In this document: positions 1 through 6,142 of the stretch, in pieces
Position numbering within the stretch: position 1 is the stretch's first letter
Layout of the letters: each line of letters begins with the position of its first letter
DNA from: JBEKDJ01 sp050014415
GTDB lineage: Bacteria > Desulfobacterota > BSN033 > UBA1163
Direction of reading: 5' to 3'
Assembly (NCBI GenBank): GCA_050014415.1
Contig: JBEKDJ010000101.1
Span: 1-14,414, forward strand
Length of the DNA: 14,414 nucleotides
Notes under the pieces: generated by a model
Told to the model about the DNA's origin: nothing
Databases searched by the model: none
Seen by the model: the letters and a program-made list of their open reading frames with translations, nothing else
Made by a program: the position numbers and the translations under genes

Positions 1-42
1 TTTCCGCATTGGCAGTTAGGCATAAGACCGACGGCTGGATGA
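1..42 (+). CDS. Partial C-terminal tail, probably group II intron reverse transcriptase/maturase
   Basis: Frame 1 is open from the first base to a TGA at 40-42 and encodes 13 residues (FPHWQLGIRPTAG). The stop lies a few bases before a recognisable group II intron domain V. Intron-encoded reverse transcriptases normally end in domain IV shortly before domain V, so position is the main argument. Thirteen residues are too few for a family call on their own; the remainder lies outside the window. Confidence 0.35.
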   Translation, partial: FPHWQLGIRPTAG

Positions 43-45
43 TGG

Positions 46-118
46 GAGCCGGATGAGCCGAGAGGTTCACGTCCGTATCTGAGAGAGCGCAGGGGGGAGG
101 TTCCCCTGCGCCACTCAC
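46..118 (+). mobile_element. 3' end of a bacterial group II intron (domains V and VI)
   Basis: Bases 46-79 can fold as domain V. They begin GAGCCGGA with the AGC catalytic triad, have an upper stem TGAGCC/GGTTCA closed by a GAGA (GNRA) tetraloop, and return with CGTCCG. The lower stem is imperfect: the returning strand ends TATC where GGTTC is usual, so two pairs are lost and the copy may be weakened. Domain VI follows as a hairpin with arms GCGCAGGGG (87-95) and CCCCTGCGC (103-111). The 3' splice junction should be within a few bases of 115-118; its exact position and the domain VI branch-point A are inferred. The 5' part of the intron is outside the window. Confidence 0.75.
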
Positions 119-234
119 CTCCTCACCCCCTATTTCCTCTCTTCCTTCCTGAAAGCGTTATTTTTAAAATTCCTTCTTCCATACAACCTTTCGAGTGGTC
201 GATAAGATAATTAATGTTACTGAGGCAATTTAGC

Positions 235-262
235 TTGTAAATAAAATTTGTTTTAGTAAAAT
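235..262 (+). promoter_or_regulatory. Possible sigma-70 promoter of the outer-membrane protein gene
   Basis: TTGTAA (235-240) and TAAAAT (257-262) are separated by 16 bases in an AT-rich stretch. The predicted start would be about 30 bases before the ATG pair at 297-302, which is preceded by an A-rich GG ribosome-binding sequence. The boxes are not consensus and AT-rich DNA gives chance matches. The rest of 119-296 shows no gene. Confidence 0.3.
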
Positions 263-296
263 GAAAACTTGGCTTATTGATTTTAGGTTAAAAAGG

Positions 297-401
297 ATGA
301 TGCGCTGCAAACCTTTTCCAAGCAATGATCGCCTTACCTATATAGCGAAACATAACTGGGGCGTCAAAATTATTCTTTGCTTGCTCCCAACGATTGGTTG
401 A
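297..401 (+). pseudogene. Severed N-terminus and signal peptide of the following outer-membrane protein
   Basis: Two ATGs (297, 300) after AAAAAGG open a 34-codon frame that ends at TGA 399-401. It is exactly in frame with the outer-membrane protein downstream. The translation ends in a basic then hydrophobic run (KHNWGVKIILCLLPTIG). After the TGA the same frame continues AAFQFAFGLLVAWA and then the mature-looking GPPFITDDP. Reading through the TGA would give a 293-aa protein with a complete signal peptide and an AWA cleavage site, so the stop most simply reflects a point mutation (for example TGG to TGA) or a sequencing or assembly error. Confidence 0.6.
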
Positions 402-428
402 GCGGCGTTCCAGTTCGCCTTTGGTCTA

Positions 429-1178
429 TTGGTGGCCTGGGCTGGTCCTCCCTTTATAACAGATGACCCCGAGCCTATAGGATACCGGCATTGGGAGGTT
501 GATGTTGCTTCACAAATGTCGAAGGATAAAGACGGAATGTCGGGTACGGCTCCACACTTTGGGATAAATTATGGCCTATTGCCCAACGTAGAACTCCACA
601 CAATTATTCCACTCTCTTATGTGAGCCCGAATGAAGGTTCAACGAACTACGGTTTTGGAGATATCGAACTTGGAGTGAAGTATCGCTTCGTTCAGGAGAG
701 CGACTCGCTTCCGATGGTGGGAACCTCTCTGTTGGTTGACTTACCGACAGGCAATCATAGGCGTGGTTTGGGGAATGGAAGTGCCAAGGTTTTCATCCCG
801 ATATGGCTGCAAAAAAGCTGGGAGCCATGGACAACCTATGGAGGTGGAGGATTCTGGTATAATCCCGGCACTGACAATAAGCACTATTGGTTCATTGGGT
901 GGGTAGTGCAGCGTGATATGTCCAAGAAGATAACACTCGCCACGGAATTATTCTACACTACCCCGAAGGCCATACGAGAAAGCAGCCATACTGGTTTTAA
1001 CGCGGGAGGGGTTTTCAATTTCACTGAGGAACATCATCTTCTATTCTCAGCAGGTCGTGATATTCACGGTTCAAATCGCTTTTCGATGTACATAGGCTAC
1101 CAATTGACGCTCGGGCCTCGGGAAGAGAAGAAGGAGGAATCCTTGTCTTTCATGCGTAGCAAGATTTCATACAAGTAA
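429..1178 (+). CDS. Outer-membrane transporter-type protein, MetA-pathway of phenol degradation family (start disrupted)
   Basis: The protein begins GPPFITDDPEP after a hydrophobic stretch. It carries features typical of the 'putative MetA-pathway of phenol degradation' family of predicted beta-barrel outer-membrane proteins: an early HWE, a GFGDIELGVKYRF segment, a PTG turn, a central WTTYGGGGFWYNPG block, and late LLFSAGRDI followed by aromatic strands up to residue 249. Members are thought to help uptake of hydrophobic or aromatic compounds; the substrate here is unknown. The only in-frame starts after the TGA at 399 are TTG 429 and GTG 432, with no ribosome-binding site, and starting there removes most of the signal peptide. 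The barrel itself is undamaged. It is therefore either a very recent pseudogene or a gene with a sequence error. A group II intron end lies just upstream. Confidence 0.65.
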   Translation: MVAWAGPPFITDDPEPIGYRHWEVDVASQMSKDKDGMSGTAPHFGINYGLLPNVELHTIIPLSYVSPNEGSTNYGFGDIELGVKYRFVQESDSLPMVGTSLLVDLPTGNHRRGLGNGSAKVFIPIWLQKSWEPWTTYGGGGFWYNPGTDNKHYWFIGWVVQRDMSKKITLATELFYTTPKAIRESSHTGFNAGGVFNFTEEHHLLFSAGRDIHGSNRFSMYIGYQLTLGPREEKKEESLSFMRSKISYK

Positions 1179-1184
1179 ATCCCA

Positions 1185-1215
1185 TTGGAAGGGGAGCCGT
1201 CATGCTCACTTCCAA
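1185..1215 (+). terminator. Hairpin after the outer-membrane protein gene, terminator-like
   Basis: Arms TTGGAAG (1185-1191) and CTTCCAA (1209-1215) pair perfectly. An inner stem GAGC (1194-1197)/GCTC (1204-1207) closes on CGTCAT. It starts 7 bases after the stop codon, as expected for a terminator or 3'-protecting stem, but no T-tract follows, so intrinsic termination is uncertain. Confidence 0.4.
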
Positions 1216-1508
1216 CCCGTAATCATCAAACCTTATCGTGTCCTATTTTTGTTGACTTGTAGGTGCAAGCTTTAATCAAACGGGGGGGGGCGGATGTGCC
1301 TTTTTAGGAAGGCTCAATAGTTGCCATGGCTGGGGCGTTTTTCAGGTCCTGAAAAGTTATTATCTGAAAATCATATCTACGATTCTCCACCCCTCTGATC
1401 GGGTTTTCATCATGGCAAGATATCTTGCCGGTCTATTTTGGACAACCCACCCTGGAGCCTTTTCCTCATGTGCTGAGGGCTCGATCGAAACAGACCTCAC
1501 TTCCTGGT
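1216..1508. other. Gene-free stretch with a 9-G run and repeat copy A
   Basis: No convincing reading frame on either strand. It holds an uninterrupted run of nine G (1282-1290) and the conserved element described separately (1323-1440). It lies between the plus-strand outer-membrane protein gene and the 3' end of the minus-strand nitroreductase gene. Confidence 0.6.
1323..1440 (+). repeat. Dispersed degenerate repeat, copy A, with sigma-54-like box and upstream palindrome
   Basis: It shares GCGTTTTTCAGGT, AAAAG, TGAA-ATCA and TGGCAAGATAT in the same order with copy C at 5758-5870. The TGAAAATCA box (from 1363) and the GGCAAGATAT box (from 1414) are 51 bases apart. It contains the palindrome TTTTCAGGTCCTGAAAA (1339-1355) and the palindrome ggcaagatatcttgcc (1414-1429). 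The latter resembles a sigma-54 -24/-12 promoter (TGGCA...TTGC), although GG to GC is 11 bases apart rather than the canonical 10. A palindrome about 70 bases upstream of the -24 box would suit an enhancer-binding site. No plus-strand gene follows, so if it is a promoter it is orphaned. Confidence 0.5.
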
Positions 1509-2192
1509 TCATGTTATCGGGCCGGTAACCTGCGCAATCCGAAGAATCTGGCTCTCCTTGAGACCGAGAATCCTTGTAACATCGGCAACTTTTATGTTCG
1601 CGATAATACGCGACCCCATCCCTAGTGCTGTGGCTTCGAGGTAAAGGTTCTGTCCCATGCACCCGATCTCAAGGTCCGCCCACTCGATCCTGCTCGCCCT
1701 GTCTTTGTTAATGACATAGAGTACAATCATGGCCGCCTTTTTAAACGGATCCTGATTTGGAATTTTTTCCCGGATGTCTTCAGCAAAAACCCTCACTAGC
1801 TGATGCTCTTTCGGCTCATACCGATATACCCCTTCCGGCAAGGCGACCAGGACATCTATGGGATACTTGCCCTGCCCGGAAGGTGTGGTCCGATGCCCGT
1901 CCTCCCTGTTGACTCCTGTAGTCGCCCAAAGAAGTCGTGACAATTCTTCGTGGGAAAGAGGGCGGCCCGCAAAGGATCTGGCGCTTTTCCTTTCGAGAAG
2001 TGCCCGGTCGAGAAGGAAGGTATTGTTCTTCTCGAAAGGTGGAAGAGCAATCATCTCCGGGACGGAGCTCCCACCAGTAGACCCACCGGGATCGGACGGT
2101 AGTCCTTTCGCCCAGACTCTGACTCCCCGGGTGACAGCAAAAACTCCCACGGTCAGTGCCGTTGCCTTTCTTAAGAAATCTCTCCTATCCAT
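1509..2192 (-). CDS. Tat-exported nitroreductase-family (SagB-type) oxidoreductase
   Basis: The 227-aa product starts MDRRDFLRKATALTV, a twin-arginine signal (RRDFLRK, residues 3-9) followed by a hydrophobic run, with processing likely after VWA near residue 28. The body shows the nitroreductase fold signature of FMN enzymes: an ERKSARSF basic segment, PLSHEELSRLLWATTGVNR, RTTPSGQGKYPIDV, then GVYRYEPKEHQL. The C-terminal half has ADLEIGCMGQNLYLEATALGMG. It probably reduces or oxidises a small substrate with FMN outside the cytoplasm; the substrate is unknown. The chosen ATG is preceded by GAGGAGGG at good spacing; a longer in-frame start at 2258 would bury the Tat motif and has no comparable site. 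It stands alone, antisense to its surroundings. Confidence 0.85.
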   Translation of the reverse strand: MDRRDFLRKATALTVGVFAVTRGVRVWAKGLPSDPGGSTGGSSVPEMIALPPFEKNNTFLLDRALLERKSARSFAGRPLSHEELSRLLWATTGVNREDGHRTTPSGQGKYPIDVLVALPEGVYRYEPKEHQLVRVFAEDIREKIPNQDPFKKAAMIVLYVINKDRASRIEWADLEIGCMGQNLYLEATALGMGSRIIANIKVADVTRILGLKESQILRIAQVTGPIT

Positions 2193-2280
2193 GGTATTCC
2201 CTCCTCTCTTTGATATCTCCTCAATACATCCTGTCCCACAAGAGGCACCTCCATGCATATTGCGAGAGGTTCACGGTGGG

Positions 2281-2588
2281 CTTAGGAAACAACCAAGGAG
2301 ACGCCTTATGAAAGGATTATACGCAGCTTCGATCTCTATAGCAACAATAATCCCGTTGGGATCGAGGATAAGAAAGGAAAGAGGATATTCAAGAAGCCAT
2401 ACTCAGGAAGAAAGCCGGAAGACGCAAGAAAGGCTCTCGACGAAGCAGTTCATCCTTTTCTGGTTACGCTGGAAGATTTCGGAACCGAGAGGAAATGCGG
2501 GAAGAAGCAGACGATCACCGAGGTATTCTACATAGAGGCTTTCAAACCCGCTCTGGGCTATTCAAGATCATCTCGACTTCTTTTATGA
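2281..2588 (+). pseudogene. IS110-family transposase, decayed N-terminal fragment
   Basis: ATG 2308, after an AGGAG ribosome-binding site, begins MKGLYAA. One base is then missing near 2327, and the next frame continues FDLYSNNNPVGIEDKKGKR and IFKK. Joined, this matches the start of IS110-type (DEDD) transposases, which commonly begin MKxLYAAxDLHSNNN followed by a GKRxFxKxLPN stretch; the early Asp is the first catalytic acid. After about 30 residues the similarity fades, and the frame stops at TGA 2586-2588. The rest of the transposase (usually 300-400 aa) is absent. IS110 elements usually lack long terminal inverted repeats, so the edges cannot be fixed. Confidence 0.55.
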
Positions 2589-2627
2589 TGCTGAATTCGG
2601 TGCAGCATAAAAAGGTACGGGTTTGAA
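2541..2627. repeat. 10-bp inverted repeat flanking a small palindrome
   Basis: TTCAAACCCG (2541-2550) and CGGGTTTGAA (2618-2627) are perfect inverted copies 67 bases apart. Between them ATGCTG/CAGCAT forms a smaller hairpin around 2588-2608. The right arm overlaps the first box of repeat copy B. It could be a scar or end of a small element; no function is assigned. Confidence 0.4.
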
Positions 2628-2690
2628 GATCAAAGCTTCCATCTTTATCTGTTCGTGAGAACGTCAGCTTCTGGCAAGATATAAGCGAAT
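2609..2690 (+). repeat. Dispersed degenerate repeat, copy B, with sigma-54-like box
   Basis: GGTTTGAAGATCA (13 bases ending at 2632) is identical to copy C. TGGCAAGATAT (2672-2682) is identical to copies A and C, and the spacing between boxes is 51 bases as in copy A. Here GG and GC of TGGCAAGATATAAGC are exactly 10 bases apart, as sigma-54 promoters require, though the -12 side (AAGC) is weaker than TTGC. The left half with the palindrome seen in copy A is not conserved. The next recognisable coding material downstream is a relic. Confidence 0.5.
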
Positions 2691-2725
2691 TGAGTCGATA
2701 GTGTGTCCTGCTATAGCCGATTCCT

Positions 2726-2916
2726 GGAATGCAATTCGGGATGAAGGAAGAGGATTTTGAAGAATTGGCCGACTACATTAGCCGGCGCTTCTCAAAGGCC
2801 GGTTTATTGGCTGAGAATTTTCCGCGTTCAGGAAACAATTTGCAGAGATGAAATGGTATCCGTTGGTCGAAGAGGCCACTCTGCTGATCGGGGATCTCTT
2901 GGAGGCCCTCGGTTGA
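2726..2916 (+). pseudogene. C-terminal relic resembling serine/glycine hydroxymethyltransferase
   Basis: One frame from 2726 reads PGMQFGMKEEDFEELADYI and then SRRFSKAG. After a shift near 2820-2825, another frame reads AFRKQFAEMKWYPLVEEA and then TLLIGDLLEALG, ending at TGA 2914-2916. The order GMKEEDFEELADYI then FRKQF-EM is what I expect from the last 60-80 residues of SHMT-type PLP enzymes (GMKExDMxxIAxxI, then a VxxFRxxF segment). The PLP-binding core is absent, so it cannot be active. Assignment is from memory of family patterns and is moderate at best. Confidence 0.4.
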
Positions 2917-3236
2917 GATGGATCAGCCCCTTGGTTGTAGCTCAAAAATATACTATGCTTCAATCAAACACGCATTTATTTTCCTATTTACTTTTGTGTG
3001 TCGTTTTGATTAAGCGGAAAGCCTCAGTCTGAGATCAGTTCTGAATCAGCATATAGGACAGATGCGGGGATGGTCCGGCATGGCTGCGTCTAGCCTGGGT
3101 TCTGTGCGAAAATCGCCGGGGCAGAACCGGATTCCTTGTATTCTGAATGCGCACTTCGAAGGTTCGGCCCGTGATGTGTCTCCGTGGAGAATATTCCAGG
3201 CGTTTATAATGCCAAACTCTGAAGGGAGGGAGGGAA
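2917..3236. other. Gene-free leader upstream of the exported flavoprotein
   Basis: No supported gene. It contains a loose inverted pair (AATCAAA near 2962, TTTTGATT near 3004) around an AT-rich stretch that could be a weak terminator, and a TATAAT box close to the flavoprotein start. Confidence 0.5.
3205..3210 (+). promoter_or_regulatory. Possible -10 box of the flavoprotein gene
   Basis: A perfect TATAAT lies 26 bases before the ATG at 3237, with GGGAGGGAGGG as ribosome-binding sequence in between. No good -35 hexamer is seen 16-18 bases upstream, so the promoter would need an activator or the match is chance. Confidence 0.3.
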
Positions 3237-5039
3237 ATGTCAGAGGAAGAGAAAAGGAACAACGAGATCAGCCGGCGCCAGTTTCTCAAAAGGGCAGCGG
3301 GCGCTAGTGCGGTAGTCGCCGCAGGAACTCTCATTACCCAGCCCCGTGCGTCTGCACAAGCACCACCGGGGGCTCCGACCCGGTGGGACAAGGAAGCGGA
3401 CATTGTCGTGATTGGGGCCGGGTGTGCTGGACTCCCTGTCGCCATTGTGGCCCAGGAAGCCGGATCGAAAGTGATCCTGGTGGAAGCAGAAGCTGATATC
3501 GGCGGACACGCTATCACAAGCGGCGGCAATGTCCCCCTGGGTGGAGGGACGAGCGCCCAGAGAAAGGTCGGAATCGAAGATTCGCCGGAGCTGCTCTTCA
3601 AGGACTTGACCGACTGGTCCGTCGTCCAACCCAACGGGTTCCCGGATTATCGGTATAACGACCGGGAGATTATCCGGGCCTTTGCCGACAACAGTGCCCC
3701 GACCTATGAGTGGCTAGTAGCCCACGGGGTCGTCTTCATAGACCAACCCGTGGACACCCAGGGCGGAAACAGCGTCGGAAATTCAGTTCCCCGGGAGATG
3801 CACACCGCCGTGAGGAACTGGCCGATGGTGCAGACGGGCAAACCAGCGGATCCCACGGTTCAAGCGACAACCTCTTCCGGCAACGGTCTCATGCGCGACC
3901 TGGAAGTCGCGGCGAAAAAGGCGGGCGTCGAGATCCTTCTTGAGCACAGGATGACGAGCATTTACCGAGAAGCTCCGAATTCGGGCCGGGTGCTCGGGAT
4001 TGCGGTCTATACGAAAGGCAGCCGGGTTAACATCCGCGCAAAGAAAGCCGTCATCATCGCCACTGGCGGGTCCACCGGCAACGTGAACTTCCGCCGCATG
4101 TTCGACCCGCGCCTCACTGGAGAGTACTGCGGTCTGTCGGGCATGCCATGGTCCGATCAGGATGCCAGCGGAGAAATTGCGGCCATGGCGATTGGCGCTT
4201 CGCTCTGGGGTCTCTACAACCAGACCGGGGAATTCGGTACGCATATTACAAAACCGGGCACGGTAGGATGTCAGTACAATTATCGCAATCTCCAGTGGAT
4301 GCCGGGGAGCCGTGTTTTCAATCTCGCCCGCGCGTCCGGCCTGCGGGTCTCCGACTGGGAAAATGTTATTCTCGTGAACATGCTGGGTCAGCGATTCTAT
4401 GACGAGACCGGAGACCAGTTCAGCGCTAATAACGCAGGAGACGTCAAGCGCTATGTTCACGGCAGTTACCTAAACGCGGCGAACATCAAGTATGATCCCA
4501 GAAACTTTCTCAACGCGGCCCTGGCTGGCATCGGAGATGGACACAACGGGGGCGGTCCGATCTGGGCCATTTTCGATGCCGATGCCGTTGCCCGGCAGAA
4601 ATGGAGACCTACGCCTCCCAACGTGGACATCGACGCAGGCTTCTTTTTCTCTGCCAATACCCTCTCGGAGTTGGCGTCGAAGATTGTCATGAAATACCAG
4701 CGAGTCCGCATGCCCCCCAAGAACCTGGAAGAGACGGTGGAGAGGTACAACAAGTTTGTGGCTTTTGGAAATGACCTCGATTTCGGAAAGCCGGCTCCCA
4801 GATACAAGATCGCCAAGCCCCCCTTCTATGCGGCCTGGGCGACGCCCGTCATCCACGATACCCGCGCGGGACTCCGGATCAACGCCAAGTGCCAGGTGCA
4901 GGACATGAATGGTGAGATCATACCGGCCCTCTACTGTGGCGGCGAGTCTGCCGGCGGCTTCAGTCAGCATGGGCTTGCGCGAGCTGCCTGTCAGGGTTAC
5001 ATTGCAGGGAAGAACGCTGCGGCAGAAAAGGCGATATAG
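3237..5039 (+). CDS. Tat-exported FAD-dependent oxidoreductase, fumarate reductase flavoprotein type
   Basis: The 600-aa product begins with a Tat signal (SRRQFLK, residues 12-18; hydrophobic run 20-34; cleavage likely after ASA near 40). An FAD-binding dinucleotide fold follows, with DIVVIGAGCAG and glycines at 60, 62 and 65, and the ribose-binding acid in ILVEAE. Other family marks are IGGHAITSGGN, the ATGGSTGN block, GQRFYDE (384-390) and a C-terminal GGESAGGFSQHGL segment that closes the FAD site. Relatives (PF00890) include periplasmic fumarate and urocanate reductases and ketosteroid dehydrogenases. By eye, the Arg that donates a proton in Shewanella fumarate reductase aligns with Gln394, so fumarate may not be the substrate. 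No heme motif lies in this chain, but a tetraheme cytochrome gene follows, which suggests a split flavocytochrome in the periplasm fed from the quinone pool. The ribosome-binding site GGAGGGA supports this start. Confidence 0.88.
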   Translation: MSEEEKRNNEISRRQFLKRAAGASAVVAAGTLITQPRASAQAPPGAPTRWDKEADIVVIGAGCAGLPVAIVAQEAGSKVILVEAEADIGGHAITSGGNVPLGGGTSAQRKVGIEDSPELLFKDLTDWSVVQPNGFPDYRYNDREIIRAFADNSAPTYEWLVAHGVVFIDQPVDTQGGNSVGNSVPREMHTAVRNWPMVQTGKPADPTVQATTSSGNGLMRDLEVAAKKAGVEILLEHRMTSIYREAPNSGRVLGIAVYTKGSRVNIRAKKAVIIATGGSTGNVNFRRMFDPRLTGEYCGLSGMPWSDQDASGEIAAMAIGASLWGLYNQTGEFGTHITKPGTVGCQYNYRNLQWMPGSRVFNLARASGLRVSDWENVILVNMLGQRFYDETGDQFSANNAGDVKRYVHGSYLNAANIKYDPRNFLNAALAGIGDGHNGGGPIWAIFDADAVARQKWRPTPPNVDIDAGFFFSANTLSELASKIVMKYQRVRMPPKNLEETVERYNKFVAFGNDLDFGKPAPRYKIAKPPFYAAWATPVIHDTRAGLRINAKCQVQDMNGEIIPALYCGGESAGGFSQHGLARAACQGYIAGKNAAAEKAI

Positions 5040-5061
5040 CATTTCCCCAGTGATCACCGGA

Positions 5062-5099
5062 GGGAGAGAGCGGGACCCATGCAGCTTTCTCCCTTTTTT
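5062..5099 (+). terminator. Intrinsic terminator between flavoprotein and cytochrome genes
   Basis: Arms GGGAGAGAGC (5062-5071) and GCTTTCTCCC (5084-5093) form a 10-bp stem with one G-T pair and a 12-base loop, followed at once by TTTTTT (5094-5099). This is a textbook rho-independent shape. It lies in the 98-base gap between two genes whose products probably work together, so it may act as a partial terminator that lowers cytochrome expression, or the cytochrome may have its own promoter. Confidence 0.75.
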
Positions 5100-5137
5100 C
5101 TCCATATCCGGACAGAACTCAAGGGATAAGGAAAATT

Positions 5138-5518
5138 ATGAAGAGACGCTTTCGATCTGTGTGTATCGGAGTGTTTGTGTTCTCGTTAGCACTGGGCCCG
5201 GGGGTCTGCGGCTCCCCCGCCGCCGAAGACTCTAAGGACATGTGTCTGGGTTGTCACGGGCCTTTCGACAAACTCGTCACGGCGGCCCCCAGCTATGTAG
5301 CGCCAAGCGGCGAGAAGATCATCCCACACTATTACGTGCCGCATACTTCGAAAGAGGCAAAGGCAATCCCGGAATGCAGCAATTGCCATGAGTCACATCC
5401 GACGCCCCCGACGGTCGCTGACATCACCGCGATGGGCAAGCCAAGCGTCGATTGGTGTTATACGACCTGCCACCACGCGAATAATTTCACTCCGTGCAAT
5501 AAGTGCCATAACAGATAG
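5138..5518 (+). CDS. Periplasmic tetraheme cytochrome c
   Basis: The 126-aa product has a basic N-terminus and hydrophobic run (residues 3-24), a Sec signal probably cleaved between 25 and 30. Heme c attachment motifs are CLGCH (36-40), CSNCH (80-84), CYTTCH (107-112) and CNKCH (120-124). The third has three residues between the cysteines instead of two. Extra histidines at 64, 69, 87 and 113 can serve as distal ligands, fitting bis-His low-potential hemes. Size and heme number match the small tetraheme cytochrome or heme domain of flavocytochrome c fumarate reductases. With the flavoprotein upstream it likely passes electrons from a membrane quinol dehydrogenase, not seen here. AAGGA lies at normal distance from the ATG. 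Confidence 0.88.
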   Translation: MKRRFRSVCIGVFVFSLALGPGVCGSPAAEDSKDMCLGCHGPFDKLVTAAPSYVAPSGEKIIPHYYVPHTSKEAKAIPECSNCHESHPTPPTVADITAMGKPSVDWCYTTCHHANNFTPCNKCHNR

Positions 5519-5757
5519 CGGATCCCCATCCTCGCCACATCCGAGTGCAACCCAGGTCTAGATCGCTTCTTGCTCACCTTCCTGATTCATACCTGACGTA
5601 TCTCGTACGCCTTTTCCTCAACGCTCACCACCTGAAGCCTCTCAACCTCAAGCAGCTTGAGGCGGTTCAGAACCCCCCAGAAAAAAGGCTCTAAGGAACC
5701 TTCCCTCATCTCTTGCATGACCTCGTGGCACAAATGTAGCTTCGTAGCACAATATCT
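5519..5757. other. Gene-free stretch with a hairpin and a short minus-strand frame
   Basis: No supported gene. CCTCAAG (5646-5652) and CTTGAGG (5656-5662) make a tight hairpin without a T-tract. On the minus strand 5718-5587 encodes 43 residues (contains EPFFWGVLNRLKLLEVERLQ and ends EIRQV). Its composition looks protein-like, but the ribosome-binding site is poor and I do not recognise it; it may be another relic. Confidence 0.4.
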
Positions 5758-5870
5758 GCTATGGACCTTGCGTTTTTCAGGTTCCCAAAAGCTATGGTTT
5801 GAAGATCAGATAGAAACATTTTCCTGTAATTTTCAAGGAGTTGTATTGGCAAGATATGTTCGGTTTTTGA
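5758..5870 (+). repeat. Dispersed degenerate repeat, copy C, with sigma-54-like box
   Basis: It shares GCGTTTTTCAGGT (13 bases, from 5770) with copy A, GGTTTGAAGATCA with copy B, and TGGCAAGATAT (5847-5857) with both. The boxes are 50 bases apart. The -12 side reads TTCGG rather than TTGC, so if this was a sigma-54 promoter it is probably inactive. The palindrome of copy A is broken here. Immediately downstream is a truncated ABC-transporter binding-protein fragment. Confidence 0.5.
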
Positions 5871-5884
5871 AATTCAAAGCCACC

Positions 5885-6142
5885 CATTTCGATTTCGGTC
5901 ATGTTCTTGCGTTCCAATCAGTCTGGATCATCGCGCAGGGTATCGAGAAAGCGCAGAGTCTTGAAACGGACAAGGTCGCGAGTGCTCTGGAGAGCATGAA
6001 CAGCATTGAGACGCCTTACGGGGCGGGGAGATTCATTGGCCAGATTCTCATTGGTATCAACCCTCTGTTCTGGAGGATGATCCCATTTTCCCGAATCGTG
6101 AAGGGCGGCAAAATGGAGTTTGAATTTTTGCCGGTAAAATAG
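5885..6142 (+). pseudogene. C-terminal fragment of a branched-chain amino acid-type ABC transporter substrate-binding protein
   Basis: The last 86 codons of an open frame read HFDFGHVLAFQSVWIIAQGI, then EKAQSLETDKVASALESM, then IETPYGAGRFIGQ, and end in a GGKMEFEFLPVK stretch. In LivK-type periplasmic binding proteins (Peripla_BP_6) the same order appears near the C-terminus: AIEKAxSxDxxKVxxALE, then ETPxGxxRFxGxxxGxN, then a DGK-containing strand. The family is usually 370-420 aa, so about three quarters are missing. Upstream codons in the same frame run through the repeat and look non-coding. No transporter permease or ATPase is nearby. The fragment would be inactive. Confidence 0.65.

Noticed and set aside
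1858..2535. 225-codon plus-strand open frame
   Set aside because: It is mostly antisense to the clear nitroreductase gene and its translation is low-complexity and unlike any protein; its end only overlaps the IS110 relic in the wrong frame.
3783..4460. 225-codon minus-strand open frame inside the exported flavoprotein gene
   Set aside because: It is a shadow of a gene with strong domain evidence and has no ribosome-binding site or recognisable motif.
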